Below are positions 1-7,760 of a stretch of 64,000 nucleotides of DNA, in pieces. Each line of letters begins with the position of its first letter. The stretch's first letter is position 1. The stretch covers positions 1 to 64,000 of the forward strand of contig CANQXR010000012.1 of the NCBI GenBank assembly GCA_947627855.1, in the 5' to 3' direction. A program made the position numbers and the translations under genes. The DNA comes from an uncultured Clostridia bacterium (GTDB lineage Bacteria; Bacillota; Clostridia; Lachnospirales; CAG-274). The notes under the pieces are model-generated. The model saw only the letters and a program-made list of their open reading frames with translations, had not been told where the DNA came from and ran no database searches.

Positions 1-90
1 GAGAAAAAAGCCACAGGGAGGACGCGTCCTCCCTGTGGCTTTTTTCTCCGCCCTTCTCCCCCGCCCCCATCGGTCCCGCGGTCCGGTCGG
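1..90. repeat. Hairpin element A, cut by the window edge
   Basis: Positions 1-48 are a perfect dyad with two 24-nt arms and no spacer. Positions 49-90 are C-rich and end in GGTCCGGTCGGCAGG, a tail that recurs after element H (GTCCGGTCGGC near 40577). The C-rich part probably pairs with bases left of the window, so the element is likely incomplete here. It belongs to the dispersed family of intergenic inverted repeats described in the findings. It lies upstream of lon. Confidence 0.75.
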
Positions 91-211
91 CAGGTCTTAT
101 TATATACTCATATTGAATTAATTTCACTTAAAATAAAGTGACTTGGGGCTTGTAAGTTTTTTTAAAATTTGTTATTATAATAATAACATACTGAAAAAGG
201 TGATTGTCTAT

Positions 212-2611
212 ATGGCGGAAATATATAAGCTTCCTCTCATTGCGCTGAGGGGCACGGTTGCATTTCCCGGTGTGGAATTTATATTTGACATAAAACGGGG
301 AGTATCATTGGAAGCTGTTGCTCAGGCAATGAGAACAAACAAAAAAATAATATTAATTACCCAAAAGGATCCTGCGATGGAGGAATTTGCCGAAAAAGAC
401 CTCTATGGCACAGGCGTTGTCGCAGACATAAGGCAGGTATACAAGCTGAGACCGGGGACTGTAAGGATTTTTGTTTTTTGCACAAAGCGTGTGATACTGT
501 CCCATATAACAGGCTTTTCGCCCTTCTGTTATGCAATATGCACAGAGGCTGAGCCGCGTCCTGCCGAATTTGCTGACGACAAAGAAAAAAGAGCTGTAAG
601 AGAGATTATAAAGAATGAACTGGAGCAATACTATGCAGGCAGTCCCGATATGGGCGCCGATGTCATAGGCGAATTTATGAAGGTTACCGAACCGGGGCAA
701 ATGGCGGACTTAATCGGGGCAAGGCTCAATCTGAGCTGTGACGACAAGCAAAAGCTTCTCGAAACAACAGAGCCGAAAGCCAGAGCCATAAAGCTCATAA
801 ATATTCTGAAATCCGAAAACAACTTTCTCCGCATAAAAAATGAGATCAATCTCAAAACAAAAATGAGTCTGAACAATATGCAGAAAGAGGCTTTTTTAAG
901 GGAACAGCTCAAAATCATTTCAGACGAGCTTATGGAAAGCGATGGGCTTGCCGGCGAAATAAACGGTTACAGAAAGCGTATGGAAAAGCTGAAGCTGTCG
1001 GAGGAGGTCAGGGAAAAGCTTGAAAATGAAATCGGGCGTCTTAAAAAGATGCCCTCCATGTCGGCCGAGGGGACGGTATGCAGAGATTATATAGATCTTG
1101 TTCTTTCTCTTCCATGGGGCGTTTATTCCAAAGAAAGCAAAAGCCTCAGACGCGCGAAATCAATTCTCGAAAAAGATCACTACGGTCTTGAGGACGTAAA
1201 GGAAAGGGTAATAGAATATCTGGCTCTCAGGCTGAACAGCGAAAACCCCAATGCTCCCGTGCTTTGTCTTGTGGGCCCTCCGGGCGTTGGCAAAACCTCT
1301 GTGGCAAAATCCATCGCAAGGGCTGCGGGGCGCAAATATGTAAGAATGTCATTGGGCGGACTCCACGATGAAGCAGAGCTGAGGGGACACCGCAAAACCT
1401 ATGTGGGAGCCATGCCCGGCAGAATAATAAATGCCATAAAAAGTGCAGGGGTTTCAAATCCTCTTATACTTATGGACGAAATCGACAAGGTAGGCAGCGA
1501 CTATAAGGGCGATCCATCGGCGGCTCTCCTTGAAATACTTGACGGCGAACAGAATTTTTCATTCAGGGATAACTACCTTGAGCTGCCTTTCGACATCTCT
1601 AAGGTTATGTTTGTATGTACGGCAAATACTGCCGACACAATTCCCGCTCCTTTAAAGGACAGAATGGAAGTTATAAGCCTTGGCAGCTATACTAAGGAAG
1701 AAAAGCTTAAAATCGCCACAAAATATCTTGTCAGAAAACAACTTGATATACACTCTCTCACTCCTAAACAGCTTAAAATCAGACCATCTGTTATCGAAGA
1801 AATAATAGAGGGCTATACGATGGAAGCAGGAGTAAGAAATCTGGAAAGAGCCATAGGCAAAATATGCAGGAAGGCTCTTACGGAAATAATGACAACGGAC
1901 GCCGAGAGCATAACCGTAACGAAGGAAAAGCTGACGGAATATCTTGGCAGCCGCAAAATCAAAAAAGAAACAATATCGTCTGAAAACCGCACAGGCGAGG
2001 TCATGGGGCTTGCATGGACGGCTATGGGCGGCACGACCCTCAGAATAGAAGCAAACACCTACGAGGGCAGCGGAAAAATCAGGCTTACGGGAAATATGGG
2101 CAAGGTAATGGAGGAATCGGCTTACGCAGCATACAGCTTCATACGCGCCAACGCCCCGAAGCTTGGCATAAATGTTTCCTTTGACAAAACCGACATACAC
2201 ATACATATTCCCGAAGGCGCTGTTCCGAAGGACGGTCCGTCGGCAGGAATAACAATTATGACGGCAATTGCCTCGGCTCTTTCAGACACACCTGTAAGAC
2301 GTGACATTGCCATGACAGGCGAAATAACCATAAGGGGCAATGTTCTGCCCATAGGCGGACTTAAGGAAAAGCTTCTTGCGGCAAAGGCGGCAGGAGTCAG
2401 AAGAGTCGTGCTGCCTATGGACAACTCTGCCGATTTGGAGGAGCTTCCCGATTATGTAAAGCAGAATCTGGAGTTTGTACTTGCAGACCATGCCGAAATG
2501 GTTCTGAAAACGGCTCTCGTACAAGCTGACAGCGCCGCTTTGTCTGACGAAAAAACAGCTGATCTTATAATACCGACAATAATAAACAACAAGCCCGAAA
2601 TCAGGAGTTAA
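212..2611 (+). CDS. lon: ATP-dependent Lon protease (LonA)
   Basis: Lon is a cytosolic AAA+ serine protease that unfolds and degrades damaged and regulatory proteins. The 799-residue protein has the N-terminal substrate-binding LON domain (about 1-200), a coiled-coil linker, Walker A GPPGVGKT (about 354), Walker B LILMDEID (about 418), and the peptidase domain with catalytic Ser677 in DGPSAG and the Lys of GGLKEK near 718. Length is normal for LonA. I chose ATG 212 because it follows AAAAAGGTGAT at a good distance; an upstream TTG at 143 adds 23 residues unlike Lon and has no ribosome site. It is the first gene of lon-engB-nrdR; the stop is 1 nt from the engB start, implying coupled translation. 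Confidence 0.95.
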   Translation: MAEIYKLPLIALRGTVAFPGVEFIFDIKRGVSLEAVAQAMRTNKKIILITQKDPAMEEFAEKDLYGTGVVADIRQVYKLRPGTVRIFVFCTKRVILSHITGFSPFCYAICTEAEPRPAEFADDKEKRAVREIIKNELEQYYAGSPDMGADVIGEFMKVTEPGQMADLIGARLNLSCDDKQKLLETTEPKARAIKLINILKSENNFLRIKNEINLKTKMSLNNMQKEAFLREQLKIISDELMESDGLAGEINGYRKRMEKLKLSEEVREKLENEIGRLKKMPSMSAEGTVCRDYIDLVLSLPWGVYSKESKSLRRAKSILEKDHYGLEDVKERVIEYLALRLNSENPNAPVLCLVGPPGVGKTSVAKSIARAAGRKYVRMSLGGLHDEAELRGHRKTYVGAMPGRIINAIKSAGVSNPLILMDEIDKVGSDYKGDPSAALLEILDGEQNFSFRDNYLELPFDISKVMFVCTANTADTIPAPLKDRMEVISLGSYTKEEKLKIATKYLVRKQLDIHSLTPKQLKIRPSVIEEIIEGYTMEAGVRNLERAIGKICRKALTEIMTTDAESITVTKEKLTEYLGSRKIKKETISSENRTGEVMGLAWTAMGGTTLRIEANTYEGSGKIRLTGNMGKVMEESAYAAYSFIRANAPKLGINVSFDKTDIHIHIPEGAVPKDGPSAGITIMTAIASALSDTPVRRDIAMTGEITIRGNVLPIGGLKEKLLAAKAAGVRRVVLPMDNSADLEELPDYVKQNLEFVLADHAEMVLKTALVQADSAALSDEKTADLIIPTIINNKPEIRS

Positions 2612-2612
2612 T

Positions 2613-3224
2613 ATGATTGTAAATAACTGCGCCATAGAAAAAACCGCCGTAAGCAAAGACGGATATCCCAAGACGGGGCTGCCCGAAATAGCCTTTGCTG
2701 GCAAATCAAATGTAGGCAAATCAAGCCTTATAAATACAATGCTTTCAAGGAAGTCCCTTGCGCGCACAAGCGGAAGTCCGGGCAAAACACGCACAATAAA
2801 CTTTTATATAGTAGAAAATAAGCTCTATTTTGTTGACCTGCCGGGCTATGGCTATGCAAAAGCCTCCAAGGCGGAAACGGCAAGGTGGGGAGCAATGACC
2901 GATGAATATCTTGCAAAGAGGAAACAGCTCAGGGCAATTATTCTTTTGGTCGATGTAAGGCACGATGCCGGCGCCAACGACATTATGATGCTTGAATATT
3001 TGAGGCACTACGGCTACAAAATCATAATTGCCGCCACAAAATGCGACAAAATCACAAGAAACAGGCTGCCCTCATATATCAAAAAGCTGAAGCAGTCCTT
3101 GGGACTTAAGGAGGGCGAAATTCTCATACCCTTCTCCTCCGTAACCAAATCGGGCAGAGAAGAGCTTTGGCATGAAATAGAAGAGATTTGCGAATTTACA
3201 GACGAAAGGAGTGCATCGGAATGA
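2613..3224 (+). CDS. engB: Ribosome-biogenesis GTPase EngB/YsxC
   Basis: A small P-loop GTPase needed for assembly of the large ribosomal subunit. The 203-residue protein shows G1 GKSNVGKSSLIN near residue 30, G3 DLPGYGYAK, and G4 TKCDK, in the order and spacing of the EngB/YsxC family. The ribosome site (AGGAG) lies inside the last codons of lon. lon-engB adjacency is common in Firmicutes. The 3' end overlaps the nrdR start by an ATGA junction, so all three genes appear to be co-translated. Confidence 0.94.
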   Translation: MIVNNCAIEKTAVSKDGYPKTGLPEIAFAGKSNVGKSSLINTMLSRKSLARTSGSPGKTRTINFYIVENKLYFVDLPGYGYAKASKAETARWGAMTDEYLAKRKQLRAIILLVDVRHDAGANDIMMLEYLRHYGYKIIIAATKCDKITRNRLPSYIKKLKQSLGLKEGEILIPFSSVTKSGREELWHEIEEICEFTDERSASE

Positions 3225-3682
3225 AATGTCCTTTTTGCGGAAATACCGACTCGAAAGTTTTAGACACCAGAACAGTGGACGACTTCGCCGCAATACGCCG
3301 CCGCCGTCAGTGTGAAAAATGCGGAGAAAAGTTTACTACCTTTGAGAGAGTTGACATAATACCCATAATTGTCATTAAATCAGACAATACGCGGGAAACC
3401 TTTGACAGAAACAAAATTCTAATAGGCATTCAGCGCTCCTGCAATAAGCGTCCGGTATCAATGGAACAGATGGAAAATATTGTAAGAGAGATAGAGTCCC
3501 AGATCCAGAATACAATGGGCAAGGAGGTTTACAGCAAGGACATAGGAAATCTTGTTATGGATAAGCTTAAAGAGCTTGACCAGATAGCATATGTAAGGTT
3601 TGCCTCCGTATACAAGCAGTTCAAGGATATAGACTCCTTTATGGCGGAGCTTGCGGGGCTTCTCAAGGGCAGGGACAAATAA
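3221..3682 (+). CDS. nrdR: Transcriptional repressor NrdR
   Basis: NrdR senses ATP/dATP and represses ribonucleotide reductase genes. The 153-residue protein begins with a zinc ribbon (CPFCG near residue 3, CEKCGEKF near 31) containing the RRRRQC basic patch, followed by an ATP-cone domain (about 49-139). Length is typical. The start at 3221 gives a native N-terminus MKCPFCG and an ATGA overlap with the engB stop; an upstream in-frame start would add eleven residues not seen in the family. No ribonucleotide reductase gene is in the window. Confidence 0.95.
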   Translation: MKCPFCGNTDSKVLDTRTVDDFAAIRRRRQCEKCGEKFTTFERVDIIPIIVIKSDNTRETFDRNKILIGIQRSCNKRPVSMEQMENIVREIESQIQNTMGKEVYSKDIGNLVMDKLKELDQIAYVRFASVYKQFKDIDSFMAELAGLLKGRDK

Positions 3683-3694
3683 GGGCGGTTTCAT

Positions 3695-3730
3695 TGTTTT
3701 GTTGACAAAACAGCCTGAATATAGTATTAT
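3695..3730 (+). promoter_or_regulatory. Promoter and overlapping dyad upstream of the hydrogenase gene
   Basis: A sigma-A-type promoter: -35 TTGACA at 3702-3707, 17-nt spacer, -10 TATTAT at 3725-3730. An 18-bp perfect dyad, TGTTTTGT-TG-ACAAAACA (3695-3712), covers the -35 box, a position suited to a repressor. The regulator is not identified; a Rex-type redox repressor is only a guess because the half-site is not an exact Rex match. Confidence 0.75.
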
Positions 3731-3773
3731 TAAAACATAAACAAAGAGGTATTTTGAAAGGGAGTGAAACATA

Positions 3774-5267
3774 TTGAAGGATATAGGAATCTTGAACGAT
3801 GTAACCGATATAAGCGAAATAAAGAGGGCTTTACTTATAAAGGTGGCAAAATATTCATATGAGGGAAATATACTGAGCCACTACGAATCTATTCCCTATG
3901 AGCTTACGGACAGAAGCAAGGCTGTTTTTCGCTGCTGTGTTTACAAGGAAAGAGCCATATTTGCCGACAGGGTGCGCCTTGGCATGGGCAGACAGCCCCT
4001 CGATGAAAGATATAACGAAAACAAGGTCGGTCAGATAGTATATGTCATACCGCCTGCCTGTGAGGGCTGCCCCATTGAAAGATTTAACGTAACAAACAAC
4101 TGTCACAGCTGTCTTGCACAGAAGTGCGTAAAAGCGTGTAAATTCGGGGCAATCACAAAAACTCCGAAGGGAGCGTACATAGACCACTCAAAGTGCAAGG
4201 AGTGCGGCGCCTGTATGAAGGCCTGCCCCTACAATGCCATAGCGGATACCGAAAGACCGTGTAAAAAAAGCTGCCCTGTTTCCGCCATAGAAATAAGCGA
4301 GGACAGCAATCTTGCCCTTATAAACGAGGACAAATGCATAAACTGCGGAAGATGCGTTTCATCATGTCCTTTCGGAGCAATTTCAGACGTATCAATGCTT
4401 TCAAATGTTATTGCGGAGATAAACGATCCCAATGTTAAGATAATAGCTATGGTCGCTCCGTCAGTAGAGGGTCAGTTCGGTCCTTATTCCATAAAACAGC
4501 TTAAAGCAGGTATTAAGGATCTCGGCTTTGACGACTGCTATGAGGTTTCTCTCGGCGGTGATATAACAGCTTACAGAGAAGCCGAAGAGGTAATAGAAAG
4601 AGTAAGTCAGGGCAAAAAGACAACCACGTCATGCTGTCCTGCATTCTTTAATCTCATTGAAAAACACTATCCCACCCTTATGGATAAGGTTTCCACAACC
4701 GTTTCCCCTATGGTCGGATTGGCAAGACATATCAGAAATCTGGAGCCGGACGCAAAAATAGTATTTGTAGGTCCATGCATTGCAAAAAAGAACGAAGTAA
4801 TAACACGCTATCCGGAGGAAATAGATTATTGCCTTACATTTGACGAAATGGCAGCAATGATATATACAAAGGAGATAGATTTCTCCAAATATGAACCGGA
4901 GGACGAGGTTGCTTCATACTATGGCAAGGGATTTGCAAAAAGCGGCGGCGTAGCGGGAGCCGTTATGAAGGTATGTAAGGAAAAGAATATAGAGCCTCCC
5001 ACCGCCGTACTCTGCAATGGCGTTGACGAATGCAAAAAGAACCTTATGCTTCTCAAGGTAAACCGTTTTGACGCAGACCTTATAGAAGGAATGGTATGCG
5101 ACGGCGGCTGTATAAACGGTCCCGGAAAGGCAAAGCCCCTTATGGAGCTTAAAAAAGACTATGAGAAGCTTCTCAAAGCAACGGAAAACACAGAGGTTAT
5201 CAAAACCTGTGACGATACAGGAATTTCAGCCGTAAATATGCACAGACCCGGCACACATCACGAATAA
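3774..5267 (+). CDS. Monomeric [FeFe] hydrogenase, group B type
   Basis: Cytosolic iron-only hydrogenase that interconverts protons and H2 with ferredoxin-type clusters, typical of fermenting anaerobes. The 497-residue protein carries several N-terminal Fe-S cysteine groups (CEGCP, then CHSC and CVKAC, CKECGACMKACP, CINCGRCVSSCP) and the H-cluster motifs TSCCPAF (P1), GPCIAKKNE (P2) and GMVCDGGC (P3). P1 ending in AF rather than xW fits group B enzymes. The start is TTG 3774, 8 nt after AAAGGGAGTG; there is no nearer ATG. It is monocistronic between its own promoter and a strong terminator. Maturases HydEFG are not in the window. Confidence 0.92.
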   Translation: MKDIGILNDVTDISEIKRALLIKVAKYSYEGNILSHYESIPYELTDRSKAVFRCCVYKERAIFADRVRLGMGRQPLDERYNENKVGQIVYVIPPACEGCPIERFNVTNNCHSCLAQKCVKACKFGAITKTPKGAYIDHSKCKECGACMKACPYNAIADTERPCKKSCPVSAIEISEDSNLALINEDKCINCGRCVSSCPFGAISDVSMLSNVIAEINDPNVKIIAMVAPSVEGQFGPYSIKQLKAGIKDLGFDDCYEVSLGGDITAYREAEEVIERVSQGKKTTTSCCPAFFNLIEKHYPTLMDKVSTTVSPMVGLARHIRNLEPDAKIVFVGPCIAKKNEVITRYPEEIDYCLTFDEMAAMIYTKEIDFSKYEPEDEVASYYGKGFAKSGGVAGAVMKVCKEKNIEPPTAVLCNGVDECKKNLMLLKVNRFDADLIEGMVCDGGCINGPGKAKPLMELKKDYEKLLKATENTEVIKTCDDTGISAVNMHRPGTHHE

Positions 5268-5274
5268 AATAATA

Positions 5275-5305
5275 AAAGGAGTCTTTCTTTTCAGACTCCT
5301 TTTTT
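5275..5305 (+). terminator. Intrinsic terminator of the hydrogenase gene
   Basis: Stem AAAGGAGTCT (5275-5284) pairs with AGACTCCTTT (5293-5302) around an 8-nt loop and runs into a T tract. Confidence 0.9.
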
Positions 5306-5321
5306 GTTTTACAACAGGCAT

Positions 5322-5354
5322 AAAAAAAGACTGCCGTTTAAACAGTCTGTTTTT
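5322..5354. terminator. Bidirectional terminator; ends rpmB on the minus strand
   Basis: AGACTG (5328-5333) pairs with CAGTCT (5343-5348). The A tract on the left and T tract on the right let it work both ways; on the minus strand it lies just after rpmB. Confidence 0.8.
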
Positions 5355-5357
5355 ATA

Positions 5358-5558
5358 TCAAAGGGCACGTGTAACCTTATTTGCACGAAGACATCTCATA
5401 CAAATATGGATAGATTTAATAGTACCGTTGTCGTTAATCTTGATTTTCTTAACATTAGGCTTCCAGCTTCTTTTAGCTCTTCTTGAAACCTGACTACGGC
5501 TGATGCTTATTCTTCTGCCATTGCTGATTTTCTTATCACATATATCACATTTTGCCAC
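5358..5558 (-). CDS. rpmB: 50S ribosomal protein L28
   Basis: Structural protein of the large ribosomal subunit. The 66-residue protein starts MAKCDICDKK and keeps two CxxC pairs (CDIC near the N-terminus, CMRC near residue 53), so it is the zinc-binding C+ form. The start is GTG at 5558, 7 nt after AAGGAGGTGTT; longer in-frame starts upstream would lie before this ribosome site. Basic composition and length match the family. It has its own promoter and terminator. Confidence 0.95.
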   Translation of the reverse strand: MAKCDICDKKISNGRRISISRSQVSRRAKRSWKPNVKKIKINDNGTIKSIHICMRCLRANKVTRAL

Positions 5559-5598
5559 TTGTAACACCTCCTTGGCATTTAAACAAATCACTTTAAAC

Positions 5599-5627
5599 AT
5601 TATATCAAATCTCAAAAACAAATGCAA
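5599..5627 (-). promoter_or_regulatory. rpmB promoter
   Basis: Minus strand: -35 TTGCAT (5627-5622), 17-nt spacer, -10 TATAAT (5604-5599), about 40 nt before the GTG start. The rest of the divergent region 5628-5834 is AT-rich. A TATAAT at 5796-5801 with a weak -35 may serve the pectin operon. Confidence 0.8.
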
Positions 5628-5834
5628 GTCTTTTTTTCCTTTTTTGAATAAAAGTAAGTGCGGTTCGCTGCAAAATCAAATAAGGCACATAAATAAACAG
5701 AAAAACAAAGAAGTTGTTATTGTGCTTATATCTATTTATCTGTATTTTCATATAGAAAACATAAATTTATTATGGAATTACAGATATTTTTGTACTATAA
5801 TTAGGCTATAAATCAGAGAAGGAGAGTTATTTTT

Positions 5835-6749
5835 ATGGACATAATTACAGACATAAACGGCGGCGGTGATTTCAAAGACATAGGCTCTGCCGTTATGGCG
5901 GCTGACAAGGGCGACCGGATTTACATAAAAAACGGCGTATATAATGAGAAGCTTGTTATAAACAAGCCCGACATATCGCTTATAGGCGAGGACGTGGAAA
6001 AAACCATAATCACCCACAGCGACTATGCGCTTATGGAGGACGATGAAAAAAGACCCATCGGCACATTCAGAACGCCCACACTGTATATAAGTGAATCAGC
6101 CAAAGACACAACACTGATGAATCTCACGATCAAAAACGAAGCCGGTGAAGGCAGGATTGTCGGACAGGCTGTTGCGCTTTTTGCCGAGGGCGACAGATTT
6201 TACGCCGAAAACTGTCGGTTTGAAGCAAGGCAGGACACTCTTTTGTCGGGTCCTCTGCCGGAGGATATTTCAGGGGTACAGATGCCCCTTTGCAGACAAT
6301 ATTACAAAAACTGCCGCATAGAGGGCAACGTTGATTTCATATTCGGCGGCGGAGTAAGCCTTTTTGAAGGCTGCATTATATACATAGCCGCAAGAGATGA
6401 ATTTCCCTCCGGCTATGTTACTGCGGCGTGCACAGGGGAGCATCTCAAATTCGGCTATGTTTTCAAAGGCTGCCTTATAACCGGCTCCGACAAAAAGGGA
6501 CGGGCATTTCTCGGCAGACCGTGGAGAGGCTTTGCAAAGACGGTTTTCATAGACTGCGAGGCTGACGAAGTTATAAACGGCGAGGTTTTTTCAAAATGGA
6601 ACGACACAGACAGGCACAAGACCTGTTTTTACGGCTTTAACGCCATGGACAGCTTCAGAAAAAGCAAAGCCGAATGGGTCCGTTGTCTTGATGAGAGCGA
6701 TGTTTCCGTATATACCAAGGAAAATATGTTCGGTGATTGGAGGATATAA
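5835..6749 (+). CDS. Pectinesterase (carbohydrate esterase family 8), cytoplasmic
   Basis: Pectin methylesterase removes methyl groups from homogalacturonan, preparing it for hydrolases or lyases. The 304-residue beta-helix protein has the family motifs GQAVALFAEGD and QDTLL near residues 112-136, the catalytic-region IEGNVDFIFGG near 160, and FLGRPWRG near 230. There is no signal peptide, so it probably acts inside the cell on imported oligosaccharides. The start follows GAAGGAGAG. It leads a four-gene operon; the next gene starts immediately after its stop. Confidence 0.92.
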   Translation: MDIITDINGGGDFKDIGSAVMAADKGDRIYIKNGVYNEKLVINKPDISLIGEDVEKTIITHSDYALMEDDEKRPIGTFRTPTLYISESAKDTTLMNLTIKNEAGEGRIVGQAVALFAEGDRFYAENCRFEARQDTLLSGPLPEDISGVQMPLCRQYYKNCRIEGNVDFIFGGGVSLFEGCIIYIAARDEFPSGYVTAACTGEHLKFGYVFKGCLITGSDKKGRAFLGRPWRGFAKTVFIDCEADEVINGEVFSKWNDTDRHKTCFYGFNAMDSFRKSKAEWVRCLDESDVSVYTKENMFGDWRI

Positions 6750-7760
6750 ATGGATTATTCATGCAGGGAATTTTTAATCAGAAAATTTGACGAAAAACGA
6801 AACGAGGACAGACCCTTTCCGAAAAACCGGAAACAGTTTGAATATGAACAGAAAAACGACAGGGCAAAGCTCCGTGAAATAATGGGCTTTGATGCCTTGG
6901 GAAAATATGAAATAAAGTGCAGCACAGAGGAAATATTTTCCCGTGATGCCCTGATAATAAAAAGGGCGATTCTCAGCTGTGCAGAGGGACTGTATATGCC
7001 CATGTATATTCTGGAGCCATCAAGAGGCAGAAACAGCATACCCGTAATAGCAGTTCACGGTCATGGCTCCCAAGGCAAGGAAGGGCTTGTTTTCAAGGGT
7101 CCCGATGACGGACTGAGGTTCAACTATACCTACGCAAAGGAAATGGCTCAGAGGGGACACACTGTTTTCGTGCCTGACCTCTGCGGCTCCGGAGAGCGTA
7201 TGGAGGATATATCGGCGGAAAGAGGCTTTTCCTCCTCATGCACAGACATAAACAACGCTGCAATAAGTATGGGATTTTCTCTTCAGACAATAATCATATT
7301 TGAGCTTATGGGGCTTATCGACTATATAAACTGGCTGGGACTGAACAGCGAAAAGCTTATCGTCATAGGCTTTTCGGGCGGAGGACTTTCGGGACTTCTG
7401 CTTTCCGCCCTTGACGAAAGAGTAAAGCTAAGCTATATAAGCGGCAGCTTCCACGGTTTCAAAGATACTATATTGTACAACAACCTTTGCGGCTGCAACT
7501 TCATGCCGGGACTATGGAAATATTTTGACATGGGCAGACTTGCCTCCCTTGTGTGTCCGAGAGCGCTTATAATAGAATTCGGCACAAAGGATCCTTTAAG
7601 CGGTCCGAGGGGCGTAGGGAATGTTCTTGAACAGCTTGACACGCTTAAAAAAGCCTATTCACTTATGGACAGCAAAGAGCTTTATGTATTTGCCGAAAAC
7701 GGGGCGCACAGATTTTACGGCGCAGGATATGACACAATAGAAAGCTGGTGCAGAAAATGA
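6750..7760 (+). CDS. Alpha/beta-hydrolase, probable sugar acetylesterase
   Basis: The 336-residue protein is an alpha/beta-hydrolase with an oxyanion-type HGHGSQGKEG segment near residue 97, nucleophile elbow GFSGGGLSG (Ser near 209), an acid region FGTKDPL near 275 and a C-terminal His in NGAHRFYG. The CxCNFMPGLWKY stretch and the RALIIEFGTKDP motif resemble bacterial carbohydrate-esterase relatives (Abhydrolase_7 type). It has no signal peptide. It sits between the pectinesterase (0 nt gap) and the next gene (ATGA overlap), so removal of acetyl groups from pectic oligosaccharides is the likely role. The exact substrate is inference. Confidence 0.7.
   Translation: MDYSCREFLIRKFDEKRNEDRPFPKNRKQFEYEQKNDRAKLREIMGFDALGKYEIKCSTEEIFSRDALIIKRAILSCAEGLYMPMYILEPSRGRNSIPVIAVHGHGSQGKEGLVFKGPDDGLRFNYTYAKEMAQRGHTVFVPDLCGSGERMEDISAERGFSSSCTDINNAAISMGFSLQTIIIFELMGLIDYINWLGLNSEKLIVIGFSGGGLSGLLLSALDERVKLSYISGSFHGFKDTILYNNLCGCNFMPGLWKYFDMGRLASLVCPRALIIEFGTKDPLSGPRGVGNVLEQLDTLKKAYSLMDSKELYVFAENGAHRFYGAGYDTIESWCRK

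Noticed and set aside
143..211. Upstream TTG extension of Lon
   Set aside because: No ribosome binding site and no similarity to Lon N-termini; ATG 212 has a good site.
1652..2206. Long minus-strand open frame inside lon and similar antisense frames in other genes
   Set aside because: They are shadows of the codon pattern of real genes; no ribosome sites or family motifs.
5503..5811. Plus-strand open frame antisense to rpmB and its promoter
   Set aside because: It overlaps a secure ribosomal-protein gene and its promoter, with low-complexity composition.
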